DNA of 9,001 bases from Micromonosporaceae bacterium (GTDB lineage: Bacteria; Actinomycetota; Actinomycetes; Mycobacteriales; Micromonosporaceae): assembly GCA_019689695.1 (NCBI GenBank), contig JADGHA010000147.1, positions 1-9,001 on the forward strand, written 5' to 3'. Below, piece after piece: positions 1 to 5,643 of this stretch. Numbering within the stretch: position 1 is the first letter of the stretch; each line of letters starts with the position of its first letter. The translations under genes and the position numbers were made by a program. The notes beneath the pieces were generated by a model. The model worked only from the letters and a program-made list of their open reading frames with translations, made no database searches and was not told the origin of the DNA.

Positions 1-30
1 GGACAGGCGGGTGTGGGTGGCCCATTCGGT

Positions 31-57
31 GTGTGGCGAACCTCGCATACGCCACAC
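31..57. repeat. 8-bp perfect inverted repeat, 11-bp spacer
   Basis: GTGTGGCG at 31-38 is repeated inverted as CGCCACAC at 50-57, separated by 11 bases. It lies about 110 bases past the stop of the leftward membrane-protein gene. No T-rich tract follows on either strand, so it is not a classical intrinsic terminator. Its size and spacing would also suit a dimeric repressor site for a gene outside the window. The repeat is directly visible; its function is unknown. Confidence 0.45.
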
Positions 58-142
58 CACGCCTGACAACGATGACAAGGGTGTATCGCCGCAGGATCGG
101 ACAATTGCCACGCATCGCCCGTACGCCCGAATAGCGGCGTTG

Positions 143-155
143 TGATGCCGCATCA
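143..155 (-). repeat. Short palindrome after the GT-C-like gene stop
   Basis: TGATGC and GCATCA flank a single central base, 15 bases beyond the TGA stop (172-170) of the leftward gene. The right half, extended to GCATCAGG, is repeated directly at 167-174 and overlaps the stop codon. A six-bp stem with a one-base loop cannot fold as a tight hairpin, so a terminator role is weak; a protein site or chance are equally likely. Confidence 0.25.
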
Positions 156-169
156 GGAGCCGACGGGCA

Positions 170-1813
170 TCAGGCGCGGGCGAAGATAAACACTCCGTCG
201 AGTTCGCCGAGGACGGTCGCAGCGGGTGGCGAGTCGCCCAACCACACCCGCCAGCCCTCAGCCACGTCCCATCCGGTGCAGACGAACTGCGCAGTCACCA
301 GGAAGCGCCACGCCGGATCGCGGGCGCACACGCGCAGACCCGTTCGGTCGCCCTCGACGATGAGCGCGGTCAGCACCGGCCAGGCATCCCGGTCGAGGTC
401 GACGACGACCGGCCGCCCGGACGCGTGCTGGGCCAGCCTGCCCACCATCCGGGGCAGATCGGGCAGGTTCTCCGGCGCGGTGGTCAGCGCCGCGGACCGG
501 CCGGCCACCAGAAGTGCCCCGGCAAGCGCGCCGACCAGTACCAGCCGAGCCACCCGCGGGCCGGGCCGCAGCCAGCCGAAGCGGGTGCTGCGCAACCAGG
601 CCGACAGCCGGGCCGGCCGGGCGCCATCCACCGCGAGAACGGCCAGCACCACCAGGAACAGCGGCACCGCCCAGGAGAAGTAGCCGACGTACTCCTGGCT
701 CAGGTCGTCGATGCCCCGGGCCGCGTAGCCGGCGAACAGCAGCTCGGCCAGTACGCCGATCCCCAGGCCGGACAGCAGGAACCACCGCCGGCCGCCGGGT
801 GGGTGGGCGGCGGCCAGCCAGCCGAGGCCGGCGACGAGCGACACCGCCAGGACCGCCGCGACCGCCGGTTGGCCCGGCCAGAAGGCCAGCACGTACCGGG
901 CGGTGGCGGCCGCGCCGTGCGCGTGGTGCTGGCCACCGTAGCTGAGGTACTTGCCGAACTCGCCCGGCCAGTGCCAGACCAGGTCCACCGCGATGGGCAG
1001 GACGAAGAGCGCGACGACGAGGCCGGCCGGCAGCAGGTCGCGGCGGGGCCACCGCACCCGCCGCGGCCAGGCGGTGGCCACCGCGGCGGCCGCTATCACG
1101 GGTACGAAGAACAGGAATTCGGCGTGCCCGTGCACCAGCAGCCCACCGGCGAGCGCGAGCGCCCACAGGTGGGCGGTGCGCCCCGCGGCCACCGAGGCGG
1201 CGGCGGTCAGCAACAGCAGGAACGGCGCCAGGTAGAGGTACGGCATCCAGGCCGAGCTGAGCAAATTGTCGTGAGTGGCGAGGAAGATCAGCACGACCAC
1301 CCCGCACCAGGCCACCGGCGGCCAGGACCGCACCCAGCCGCGCAGGATTGCCAGCGCCGCGGCGACCAGAGCGGCGTTGAGGACCAGCATGGCCAGCCAC
1401 TGCCCGTTCCACGGCGCCGGCACCAGCCCCAGCAGGTCGTGGAAGATCCACTCCCCGGCCGCTTGCCCGTAGAAGAACCCGGGGCCGGGGTGGGAGAAAC
1501 CGATCCGGGAGTAGTTGCCGACGAGGAGATCGAAGTGCTTGGCCTGGGCCGTGATGATCGCGTTGGCCGCGCTGTCCCCGCGCGGGTGCACCGGCTCGGT
1601 GAACACCACGTGGTTGCGTACCAGCAACAGCGCGAGCAGCGCGGCGAAACCGGCCCCGAACACGCCGCCCGGTCCTGACCACCGACGACGGACTGGCGGC
1701 GATGCCCCGGCAACCGCGACGTCGCCGTCCGGACCGGTGCGGCGGGTCGCGGTCAGCATGGAGAGCGGATCGTAGCGCAGGCGGGCATCGCCGAGAGGGA
1801 GCGGCCGCTCCAT
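170..1813 (-). CDS. Multi-pass membrane protein, GT-C-fold glycosyltransferase-like
   Basis: A 547-residue integral membrane protein with about eleven predicted hydrophobic segments: near residues 50-66, 139-158, 165-180, 190-210, 215-228, 232-248, 260-280, 313-335, 345-362, 380-396 and 421-440. A soluble C-terminal domain follows, about 450-547. After the first segment comes RGDSAANA (acidic D80), then a conserved-looking YSRIGFSHPGPGFFYG at 101-116. That pattern, an acidic residue in the first external loop followed by a G-x-SHPGP-FY element, is typical of actinobacterial GT-C/GT39-like membrane proteins using lipid-phosphate sugars. Sugar transfer at the membrane is therefore an inference from architecture, not a demonstrated activity. 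The ATG at 1813 lies 16 bases past the regulator stop and suggests co-transcription or coupling, but has no good ribosome site; ATG at 1759 (residue 19) is an alternative. It could instead be a non-catalytic polysaccharide-associated membrane protein. Confidence 0.85.
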   Translation of the reverse strand: MERPLPLGDARLRYDPLSMLTATRRTGPDGDVAVAGASPPVRRRWSGPGGVFGAGFAALLALLLVRNHVVFTEPVHPRGDSAANAIITAQAKHFDLLVGNYSRIGFSHPGPGFFYGQAAGEWIFHDLLGLVPAPWNGQWLAMLVLNAALVAAALAILRGWVRSWPPVAWCGVVVLIFLATHDNLLSSAWMPYLYLAPFLLLLTAAASVAAGRTAHLWALALAGGLLVHGHAEFLFFVPVIAAAAVATAWPRRVRWPRRDLLPAGLVVALFVLPIAVDLVWHWPGEFGKYLSYGGQHHAHGAAATARYVLAFWPGQPAVAAVLAVSLVAGLGWLAAAHPPGGRRWFLLSGLGIGVLAELLFAGYAARGIDDLSQEYVGYFSWAVPLFLVVLAVLAVDGARPARLSAWLRSTRFGWLRPGPRVARLVLVGALAGALLVAGRSAALTTAPENLPDLPRMVGRLAQHASGRPVVVDLDRDAWPVLTALIVEGDRTGLRVCARDPAWRFLVTAQFVCTGWDVAEGWRVWLGDSPPAATVLGELDGVFIFARA

Positions 1814-1829
1814 CAGCCGCGGACCACGG

Positions 1830-2819
1830 CTACTGCTGCGTGCCCTCGAGCATGGCCACGCCGAGCGGGGTCAGCGTGTGCCGGACGGTGTTGCCGTCCC
1901 GCCGGGTCACCAGCAGGCCGGCGTTGCGCAGCACCGAGGCGTGCTGGCTGGCCGCCGCCGGCGAGATGTGCAGCCGCCGCGCGATCTCCCCGGTGGAGCT
2001 GCCGCCGCCCGCCGCGGCGAGCACGGCCGCGCGGGTCCGGCCGAGCAGCGCGCCCAGTGCCTGCCGTTGCGCCGGCGGGCGGGCGTGGCGCAGGCCGCCC
2101 AGCCGGTCCACCGGGTAGACCAGCACCGGCGGCAGCGTGGGGTCGACCAGGGTCACCGGGACGCGGTCGCAGAAGAACGACGGGACCAGCCACAGCCCAC
2201 GCCCGCCGAGGTGAAGGTCCCGGGTGGACGGGTAGTCGGGGATCGAGAGCACCTCGCCGTCCCAGCGCGCGACCGGGCGGAGGCTGGCCAGCAGCCCGTG
2301 CGTGCCGCCGTCCAGCAGGGCACGGGCGCGGTACGCCCGGTCCGCGTCGACCGCCGCCCGCAGCCACCCGTGGTACGGGTCGATCGCCACGCGGCCGTAC
2401 TCCGCCATGGCGGCGGTGAGCTGGCGCAGCATGTCGGGCTCGCCGCGGGCGAGTCCCGCCGCCTGCGCGGGCAACGACCGCTGCTGGGCGAGCAGGCTGA
2501 GATCCCTGCGCAGGCGCGCCTTCGGCGTGGCCCGCACCGCCTCGAGCCCGGCGTCCAGGCCGTACCGGCCCTCCCACGGGGTGAGGAAGTCCGGGAAGTA
2601 GTTGTGCGGCGGATTGAGCTCCAGCAAAAGGTGCATGGCCGCCAGCCGGCCGTCCCGGCGGAGAATGCCACGGACCTCGCGCCGCCAGTCCCCGATCAGG
2701 CCGTCCCGGCCGCCGTCCTGCAACAGGTGCAGGCTCAGCACCAACTCCCAGACCGGGTCGGGGGCAGGGGCGACTCTGGTCCGGGCCAGGTCCTCGCCGG
2801 AGAAGAGGATTCGCAGCAC
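1830..2819 (-). CDS. DUF5937 / ArsR-family winged-helix transcriptional regulator
   Basis: A 329-residue cytoplasmic DNA-binding protein. It opens with MLRILFSGEDLARTRVA, the typical start of DUF5937 proteins, followed by a long mostly helical N-terminal domain (about 1-240), presumably for effector sensing or dimerisation. The C-terminal winged helix-turn-helix spans about 255-325: TRAAVLAA (262-269), GEIARRLHISPAAASQHASV (277-296; SPAAASQHASVL is the recognition helix), then the wing RRDGNTVRHTLTPLG (306-320). No cysteine cluster of metal-sensing ArsR proteins is visible in the winged helix, so metal sensing is unlikely. The GTG start at 2819 is supported by the family N-terminus and a TAGAGT -10-like box nine bases upstream, implying a leader of only two or three bases. 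An inverted repeat at 2856-2879 could be its own operator. The membrane-protein gene follows after 16 bases and is the obvious co-regulated target. The effector is unknown. Confidence 0.9.
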   Translation of the reverse strand: MLRILFSGEDLARTRVAPAPDPVWELVLSLHLLQDGGRDGLIGDWRREVRGILRRDGRLAAMHLLLELNPPHNYFPDFLTPWEGRYGLDAGLEAVRATPKARLRRDLSLLAQQRSLPAQAAGLARGEPDMLRQLTAAMAEYGRVAIDPYHGWLRAAVDADRAYRARALLDGGTHGLLASLRPVARWDGEVLSIPDYPSTRDLHLGGRGLWLVPSFFCDRVPVTLVDPTLPPVLVYPVDRLGGLRHARPPAQRQALGALLGRTRAAVLAAAGGGSSTGEIARRLHISPAAASQHASVLRNAGLLVTRRDGNTVRHTLTPLGVAMLEGTQQ

Positions 2820-2828
2820 CGCCGGCAG

Positions 2829-2834
2829 ACTCTA
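2829..2834 (-). promoter_or_regulatory. -10-like box of the regulator gene
   Basis: TAGAGT on the minus strand matches the actinobacterial TANNNT -10 consensus and lies nine bases before the GTG start at 2819, giving a near-leaderless transcript. No good -35 hexamer is seen; the -35 position falls at the edge of the inverted repeat at 2856-2879. Positional match only. Confidence 0.4.
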
Positions 2835-2855
2835 CCGAACCCGGCCGCCACCAGC

Positions 2856-2879
2856 GTCTTTCGTCCCACAGTGAAAGAC
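2856..2879. promoter_or_regulatory. Operator-like inverted repeat upstream of the regulator
   Basis: GTCTTTC (2856-2862) and GAAAGAC (2873-2879) form a perfect 7-bp inverted repeat around a 10-bp spacer. On the minus strand it lies 37-60 bases upstream of the regulator's GTG start and touches the expected -35 region of the TAGAGT promoter. ArsR-type winged-helix dimers bind such dyads and often repress their own genes, so autoregulation is a reasonable inference. Its A/T-containing arms stand out from the GC-rich surroundings. Confidence 0.45.
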
Positions 2880-2936
2880 CTCGACGGTCCGGCCGGTCGC
2901 CCGGCATGCTGACCTCGCCCGGGGACCTGGGGGAAG

Positions 2937-2961
2937 GCGCCGTGCCCGCCGGGCACGGCGC
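2937..2961 (-). terminator. 11-bp perfect hairpin, probable terminator of the GT-manC operon
   Basis: GCGCCGTGCCC (2937-2947) pairs perfectly with GGGCACGGCGC (2951-2961) around a three-base loop, giving a very stable GC-rich stem. It lies about 93 bases beyond the manC stop and about 118 bases before the regulator start. No U-tract follows on the minus strand, as is common for actinobacterial terminators. The stem would also stop or stabilise RNA on the other strand. Confidence 0.55.
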
Positions 2962-2982
2962 GACCACAGCCACGACCCGGAC

Positions 2983-3049
2983 GACCCTGGACGTCGCCAC
3001 GAGGGTCGGCGGCCACCCCACCAGCTCCGCGGAGGTGACGTCCAGGGTC
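2983..3049 (-). repeat. 13-bp perfect inverted repeat directly after the manC stop
   Basis: The arms at 2983-2995 and 3037-3049 (GACGTCCAGGGTC on the plus strand of the right arm) are perfect inverted copies, with a 41-base loop. In the leftward transcript two more pairs can form after one C-A mismatch. The right arm begins only four bases after the manC TGA. The loop holds the perfect 10-bp palindrome CTCCGCGGAG (3025-3034). The structure could be a 3'-end stabiliser or part of a tandem terminator with the 2937-2961 hairpin; a protein-binding dyad is possible. Confidence 0.55.
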
Positions 3050-3053
3050 TATC

Positions 3054-4169
3054 TCACAGGTACGTGTGCTCGCCGCGCTCCTTCAGCAGGTCGACCAGCT
3101 TCTTGACGTCCTGGGCGCGATCGCGGGGACAGATCAGCACCACGTCCGGCGTGTCCACCACGACCAGATCATGGACGCCCAGCGCGGCGACGAGCCGGCC
3201 GGAGTGCGGCACCACGACCAGCCCGCTGGAGTCGTGCAGCAGCACCCCCGGCTTCTCCTCGCCGTCCGGTGCGCCGACCACCACGGCGCCCTCCCCGGCG
3301 TCCGGCAGCACCGTGCCCAGCGTGTGGAAATCACCCACGTCGGTCCAGCCGAAGTCACCGGGCACCGTGCCGACCCGGCCCGCGGCCGCCGCGCCCTCCA
3401 TGACTGCGTAGTCCACCGAGATCTTCGGCAGGGAGGGCCAGACGTCGCCGAGCACCGCGGCCCGGCGCGGGGTGTCCCACGCCTGGGCGATGGTGACCAG
3501 GCCGGCGTGCAGCTGCGGCTGCTGCCGGGCCAGCTCGGCGAGGAAGACGTCCACCCGCCAGACGAAGATGCTGGCGTTCCAGAAGTGGTGCCCCGACTCG
3601 ACGTAGCGGACCGCCAGGTCGTACGCAGGCTTCTCGGTGAACTCCTCGACCCGCCGGATCGGGCCGGTGCCGAGCCGGTCACCGGACCGCAGGTAGCCGT
3701 AGCCGGTCTCCGGGCGGGTGGGGGTGATGCCCACGGTCATCAGCAACCCCTGCTCGGCGCCGGCCACCGCCTCCCGGAGCACGTCGCAGAACCGGTCACC
3801 GTCCTGAATCAGGTGATCGGCGGCGAACGACCCCATCACCGCGGCCGGGTCCCGCTGCGCGATGACCGCGGCGGCCAGCCCGATCGCCGCACAGGAGTCG
3901 CGCGGCGACGGCTCGACCAGGATGTGCGCCTCGGGCAGGCTCGGCAGCTGGCGGGCCACCGCGGCCGCATGCGCCGCGCCGGTCACCACGTACGTCCGGT
4001 CCATCGGCGCCAGCGGCGCCAGCCGGCGTACGGTCGCCTGCAGCAGCGACGCGGCGCTACCGGTCAGCGGGTGCAGGAACTTCGGGTGGTCGGCGCGGGA
4101 CAGCGGCCACAGTCGCGTGCCGCTGCCTCCGGCTGGAATCACCGCATACAGCATCGGCCCATCATCCAC
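3054..4169 (-). CDS. manC: Mannose-1-phosphate guanylyltransferase (GDP-mannose pyrophosphorylase)
   Basis: Converts mannose 1-phosphate and GTP to GDP-mannose and pyrophosphate in the cytoplasm, the activated donor for mannosylation. The 371-residue product shows the nucleotidyltransferase signature GGSGTRLWPLSR (14-25) followed by PK at 29-30. It also has GSFAADHLI (113-121), the sugar-binding EFTEKP (176-181), FWNASIFVW (196-204) and FGWTDVGDF (273-281). It ends after a short C-terminal segment and lacks the phosphomannose-isomerase domain of the longer bifunctional proteins. This matches the monofunctional form called manB in mycobacteria. The start is GTG 4169 or, equally plausible, ATG 4154 (MLYAVIPAGG); a weak purine-rich stretch precedes the latter. 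It starts about 30 bases after the glycosyltransferase stop, so the two genes are probably co-transcribed. Paired inverted repeats follow its stop. Other NDP-sugar pyrophosphorylases are less likely given the ManC-type motifs. Confidence 0.93.
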   Translation of the reverse strand: MDDGPMLYAVIPAGGSGTRLWPLSRADHPKFLHPLTGSAASLLQATVRRLAPLAPMDRTYVVTGAAHAAAVARQLPSLPEAHILVEPSPRDSCAAIGLAAAVIAQRDPAAVMGSFAADHLIQDGDRFCDVLREAVAGAEQGLLMTVGITPTRPETGYGYLRSGDRLGTGPIRRVEEFTEKPAYDLAVRYVESGHHFWNASIFVWRVDVFLAELARQQPQLHAGLVTIAQAWDTPRRAAVLGDVWPSLPKISVDYAVMEGAAAAGRVGTVPGDFGWTDVGDFHTLGTVLPDAGEGAVVVGAPDGEEKPGVLLHDSSGLVVVPHSGRLVAALGVHDLVVVDTPDVVLICPRDRAQDVKKLVDLLKERGEHTYL

Positions 4170-4199
4170 GACAGCCCTACCCGCCGGGTGGCATCCGGC

Positions 4200-5345
4200 T
4201 CAACTGGCCGCCCGCGTCCAAGCAGCGATGTGCACCTCGGCGCTGGACTCCCAGGTGAACTCCTTGGCCCGGTCGAACCCGGCCTTGGCCAGCGCCAGCC
4301 GGCGCGCCTCGTCGTCCAGCAACGCGGCCAGGTCGGCCGCGATCTGGTCCGGGTCCTCGCTGGTGTAGGCGACCGCGTCGCCGCCGACCTCGGGCAGCGA
4401 CAGCCGCGGCGTGGTCAGCACCGGCGCCCCGCACGCCATCGCCTCCAGGATCGGCAGGCCGAAGCCTTCGCCGTAGGAGGGGTAGGCGGCGACCAGCGCG
4501 CCGCCGAGGTAGCCCGGCAGGTCGGCGTAGCGCAGGTACCCCGGGCGCAGCAGCCGCAGGTGCGCCGGTACCTCGGCGACCGCGCGGTCGATCTCGTCGT
4601 CGTGCCCCTGCCCGCCGGCGATCACGAGGGCGGGCGGGTTGCTGCGGTCACGCACCGCGGCCGCCCAGCCGCGGATCAGGTTGGGCACGTTCTTGCGCGG
4701 CTCCTTGGCGCCCAGGAACGCGATGTACTCGCTGCGGCCGAGCCCGAGCCGGGCCCGCACGCGCGCCTTCTCGTCGTCGCTGGGCAAGTGGAACGCGCTG
4801 TGGTCGACCCCGTGGTAGGCCACGTCGATGCGGGTCGGGTCGGCGTCCAGCAGCCGGATCAGCTCGTCCCGGGTGGCCTTGCTCGGCACGATCATCCGGG
4901 ACGCCCGACGCAGCGAGGTCTTGATCGCGCTGCGGAAGAAGGTGCCCTTGGACTTGTCGTAGTGCTCCGGCTCGGTGAAGAAGGTCGCGTCGTGCACGGT
5001 CACGGTCACCGGGCAGCCTGCCCGCAGGGGGCAGGTGTAGAAGGGCGAGTGCAGCACCTGCACGGCCAGCTGCTGGGCGAGCAGGGGCAGGCCGGTCTGC
5101 TCCCAGGCCAGCCGGGCCGGCCGGTGCGCCACCGCGGCCGGGGCGCCGATCACCTCGGCACCCGGAAGCATCCGCGCGTACCGCTCGACGTCGGTGCGCT
5201 GGCACACCACGGCCAGGTCGATCTGGCTGCCGGTCACCTTGCCGAGCGCGCCGATCAGCCCATCGACGTACCTGCCGACCCCGCCGCGGTCGGCCGGGAC
5301 ACTCGTGGCGTCGACGAGAACGCGGGGCGGGCTGCCGGCGGTCAC
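4200..5345 (-). CDS. Glycosyltransferase, GT4 family (GT-B fold)
   Basis: A 381-residue retaining glycosyltransferase of the GT-B fold, probably acting on a lipid-linked or envelope acceptor at the cytoplasmic face. The N-terminal domain starts with VLVDATSVPADRGGVGRYV (9-27), whose glycine-rich loop is typical. VHDATFF (117-123) follows. The C-terminal donor domain carries FLGAKEPRKN (210-219) with the donor-phosphate-binding Arg/Lys, and the EX7E signature GEGFGLPILE (292-301). No signal peptide or membrane span is seen. I chose GTG 5345 because GAGGAG (5358-5353) lies seven bases upstream and the conserved fold begins right after it. The longer frame back to ATG 5474 adds 43 residues of unconserved-looking sequence. 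The gene sits directly before manC, so GDP-mannose is the likeliest donor, making it a candidate mannosyltransferase. Donor and acceptor are inferred, and a rhamnosyl- or other hexosyltransferase cannot be excluded. Confidence 0.9.
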   Translation of the reverse strand: MTAGSPPRVLVDATSVPADRGGVGRYVDGLIGALGKVTGSQIDLAVVCQRTDVERYARMLPGAEVIGAPAAVAHRPARLAWEQTGLPLLAQQLAVQVLHSPFYTCPLRAGCPVTVTVHDATFFTEPEHYDKSKGTFFRSAIKTSLRRASRMIVPSKATRDELIRLLDADPTRIDVAYHGVDHSAFHLPSDDEKARVRARLGLGRSEYIAFLGAKEPRKNVPNLIRGWAAAVRDRSNPPALVIAGGQGHDDEIDRAVAEVPAHLRLLRPGYLRYADLPGYLGGALVAAYPSYGEGFGLPILEAMACGAPVLTTPRLSLPEVGGDAVAYTSEDPDQIAADLAALLDDEARRLALAKAGFDRAKEFTWESSAEVHIAAWTRAAS

Positions 5346-5352
5346 AGGGCGG

Positions 5353-5358
5353 CTCCTC
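5353..5358 (-). promoter_or_regulatory. Ribosome binding site deciding the glycosyltransferase start
   Basis: GAGGAG on the minus strand lies seven bases before GTG 5345. It is the best Shine-Dalgarno match among the start regions examined and is the reason for preferring this start over ATG 5474. Confidence 0.75.
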
Positions 5359-5576
5359 GGAACACAGGTCTCGAACGTTGGTCGTCGGGGTCCGGATTGT
5401 GTGATCGAACCCTCATCTGCAAGCCTACGCCGATCCGCCCACACGCCGTTGTCTGCGACGCGACCGCCGGGCATTCATTCGTCACTTACCCTGACGCCTG
5501 TCAGCATATCGGCACCAGGCGGTCACCGTTAGTCCCTGAAGCGGCCGTATCGACGGTGCCCAGGTGCCGGGGGATG

Positions 5577-5607
5577 CGACACAGCCCACGGACCCGGGGT
5601 ATAGCGT
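5577..5607 (+). promoter_or_regulatory. Putative promoter of the TIGR03089 gene
   Basis: GCGACA at 5577-5582 and TATAGC at 5600-5605 are separated by 17 bases; the overlapping TAGCGT at 5602-5607 fits TANNNT. Six bases further is GTG 5614, so transcription probably begins at or near 5614. This gives either a leaderless mRNA starting at that GTG or a 30-base leader containing GGAGG (5626-5630) before ATG 5644. Confidence 0.45.
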
Positions 5608-5643
5608 CGTCCGGTGTCGAGCCGTGGAGGGAATCGGGGAACG

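Larger units (their letters stand above)
1..169. other. Left-edge non-coding stretch
   Basis: No convincing gene lies in these bases, which are downstream of the leftward GT-C-like gene (stop at 172-170). The stretch is less GC-rich than the genes. It holds an 8-bp inverted repeat at 31-38/50-57, two TGACAA hexamers nine bases apart (64-69 and 73-78; TTGTCA on the minus strand), a TGATGC-C-GCATCA palindrome at 143-155, and a GCATCAGG direct repeat at 150-157 and 167-174. It may contain the terminator of the GT-C-like gene, the promoter of a gene beyond the left edge, or both. The direction of the next gene cannot be seen. Confidence 0.6.
5346..5643. other. Divergent intergenic region between GT4 and TIGR03089 genes
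   Basis: Nearly 300 bases hold the promoters of two diverging genes. Visible elements are the GT4 ribosome site, a weak leftward pair TTGCAG (5422-5417) and CACAAT (5401-5396) with a short 15-base spacer, a small dyad CTGAC-GCCT-GTCAG at 5491-5504, GGCACC at 5511-5516 with inverted copies GGTGCC at 5555-5560 and 5563-5568, and the rightward promoter near 5577-5607. The frames crossing this stretch look like shadows. Confidence 0.55.

Noticed and set aside
258..1813. Long alternative frames over the GT-C-like gene (minus 258-1682, plus 425-1678)
   Set aside because: Their composition is low-complexity Arg/Gly/Pro/Ala, without domains; the 170-1813 frame gives regular membrane segments and is clearly the coding one.
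1813..3021. A 402-codon minus frame over the regulator and the upstream gap
   Set aside because: It overlaps the well-recognised DUF5937/ArsR frame and reads through the inverted-repeat region; its product has no recognisable domain.
5417..5422. TTGCAG as the -35 of a leftward GT4 promoter
   Set aside because: The best -10 partner, CACAAT, is only 15 bases away and matches poorly, so I did not annotate it as a separate promoter.
5346..5474. Extended N-terminus of the GT4 glycosyltransferase from ATG 5474
   Set aside because: GTG 5345 has a strong GAGGAG seven bases upstream and the conserved fold begins immediately after it; the 43 extra residues have no GT features.
5491..5568. Small dyads and GGTGCC repeats in the divergent region as a regulator-binding array
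   Set aside because: Arms are only five or six bases in GC-rich DNA and spacing is irregular; listed as visible elements but not strong enough for an operator call.
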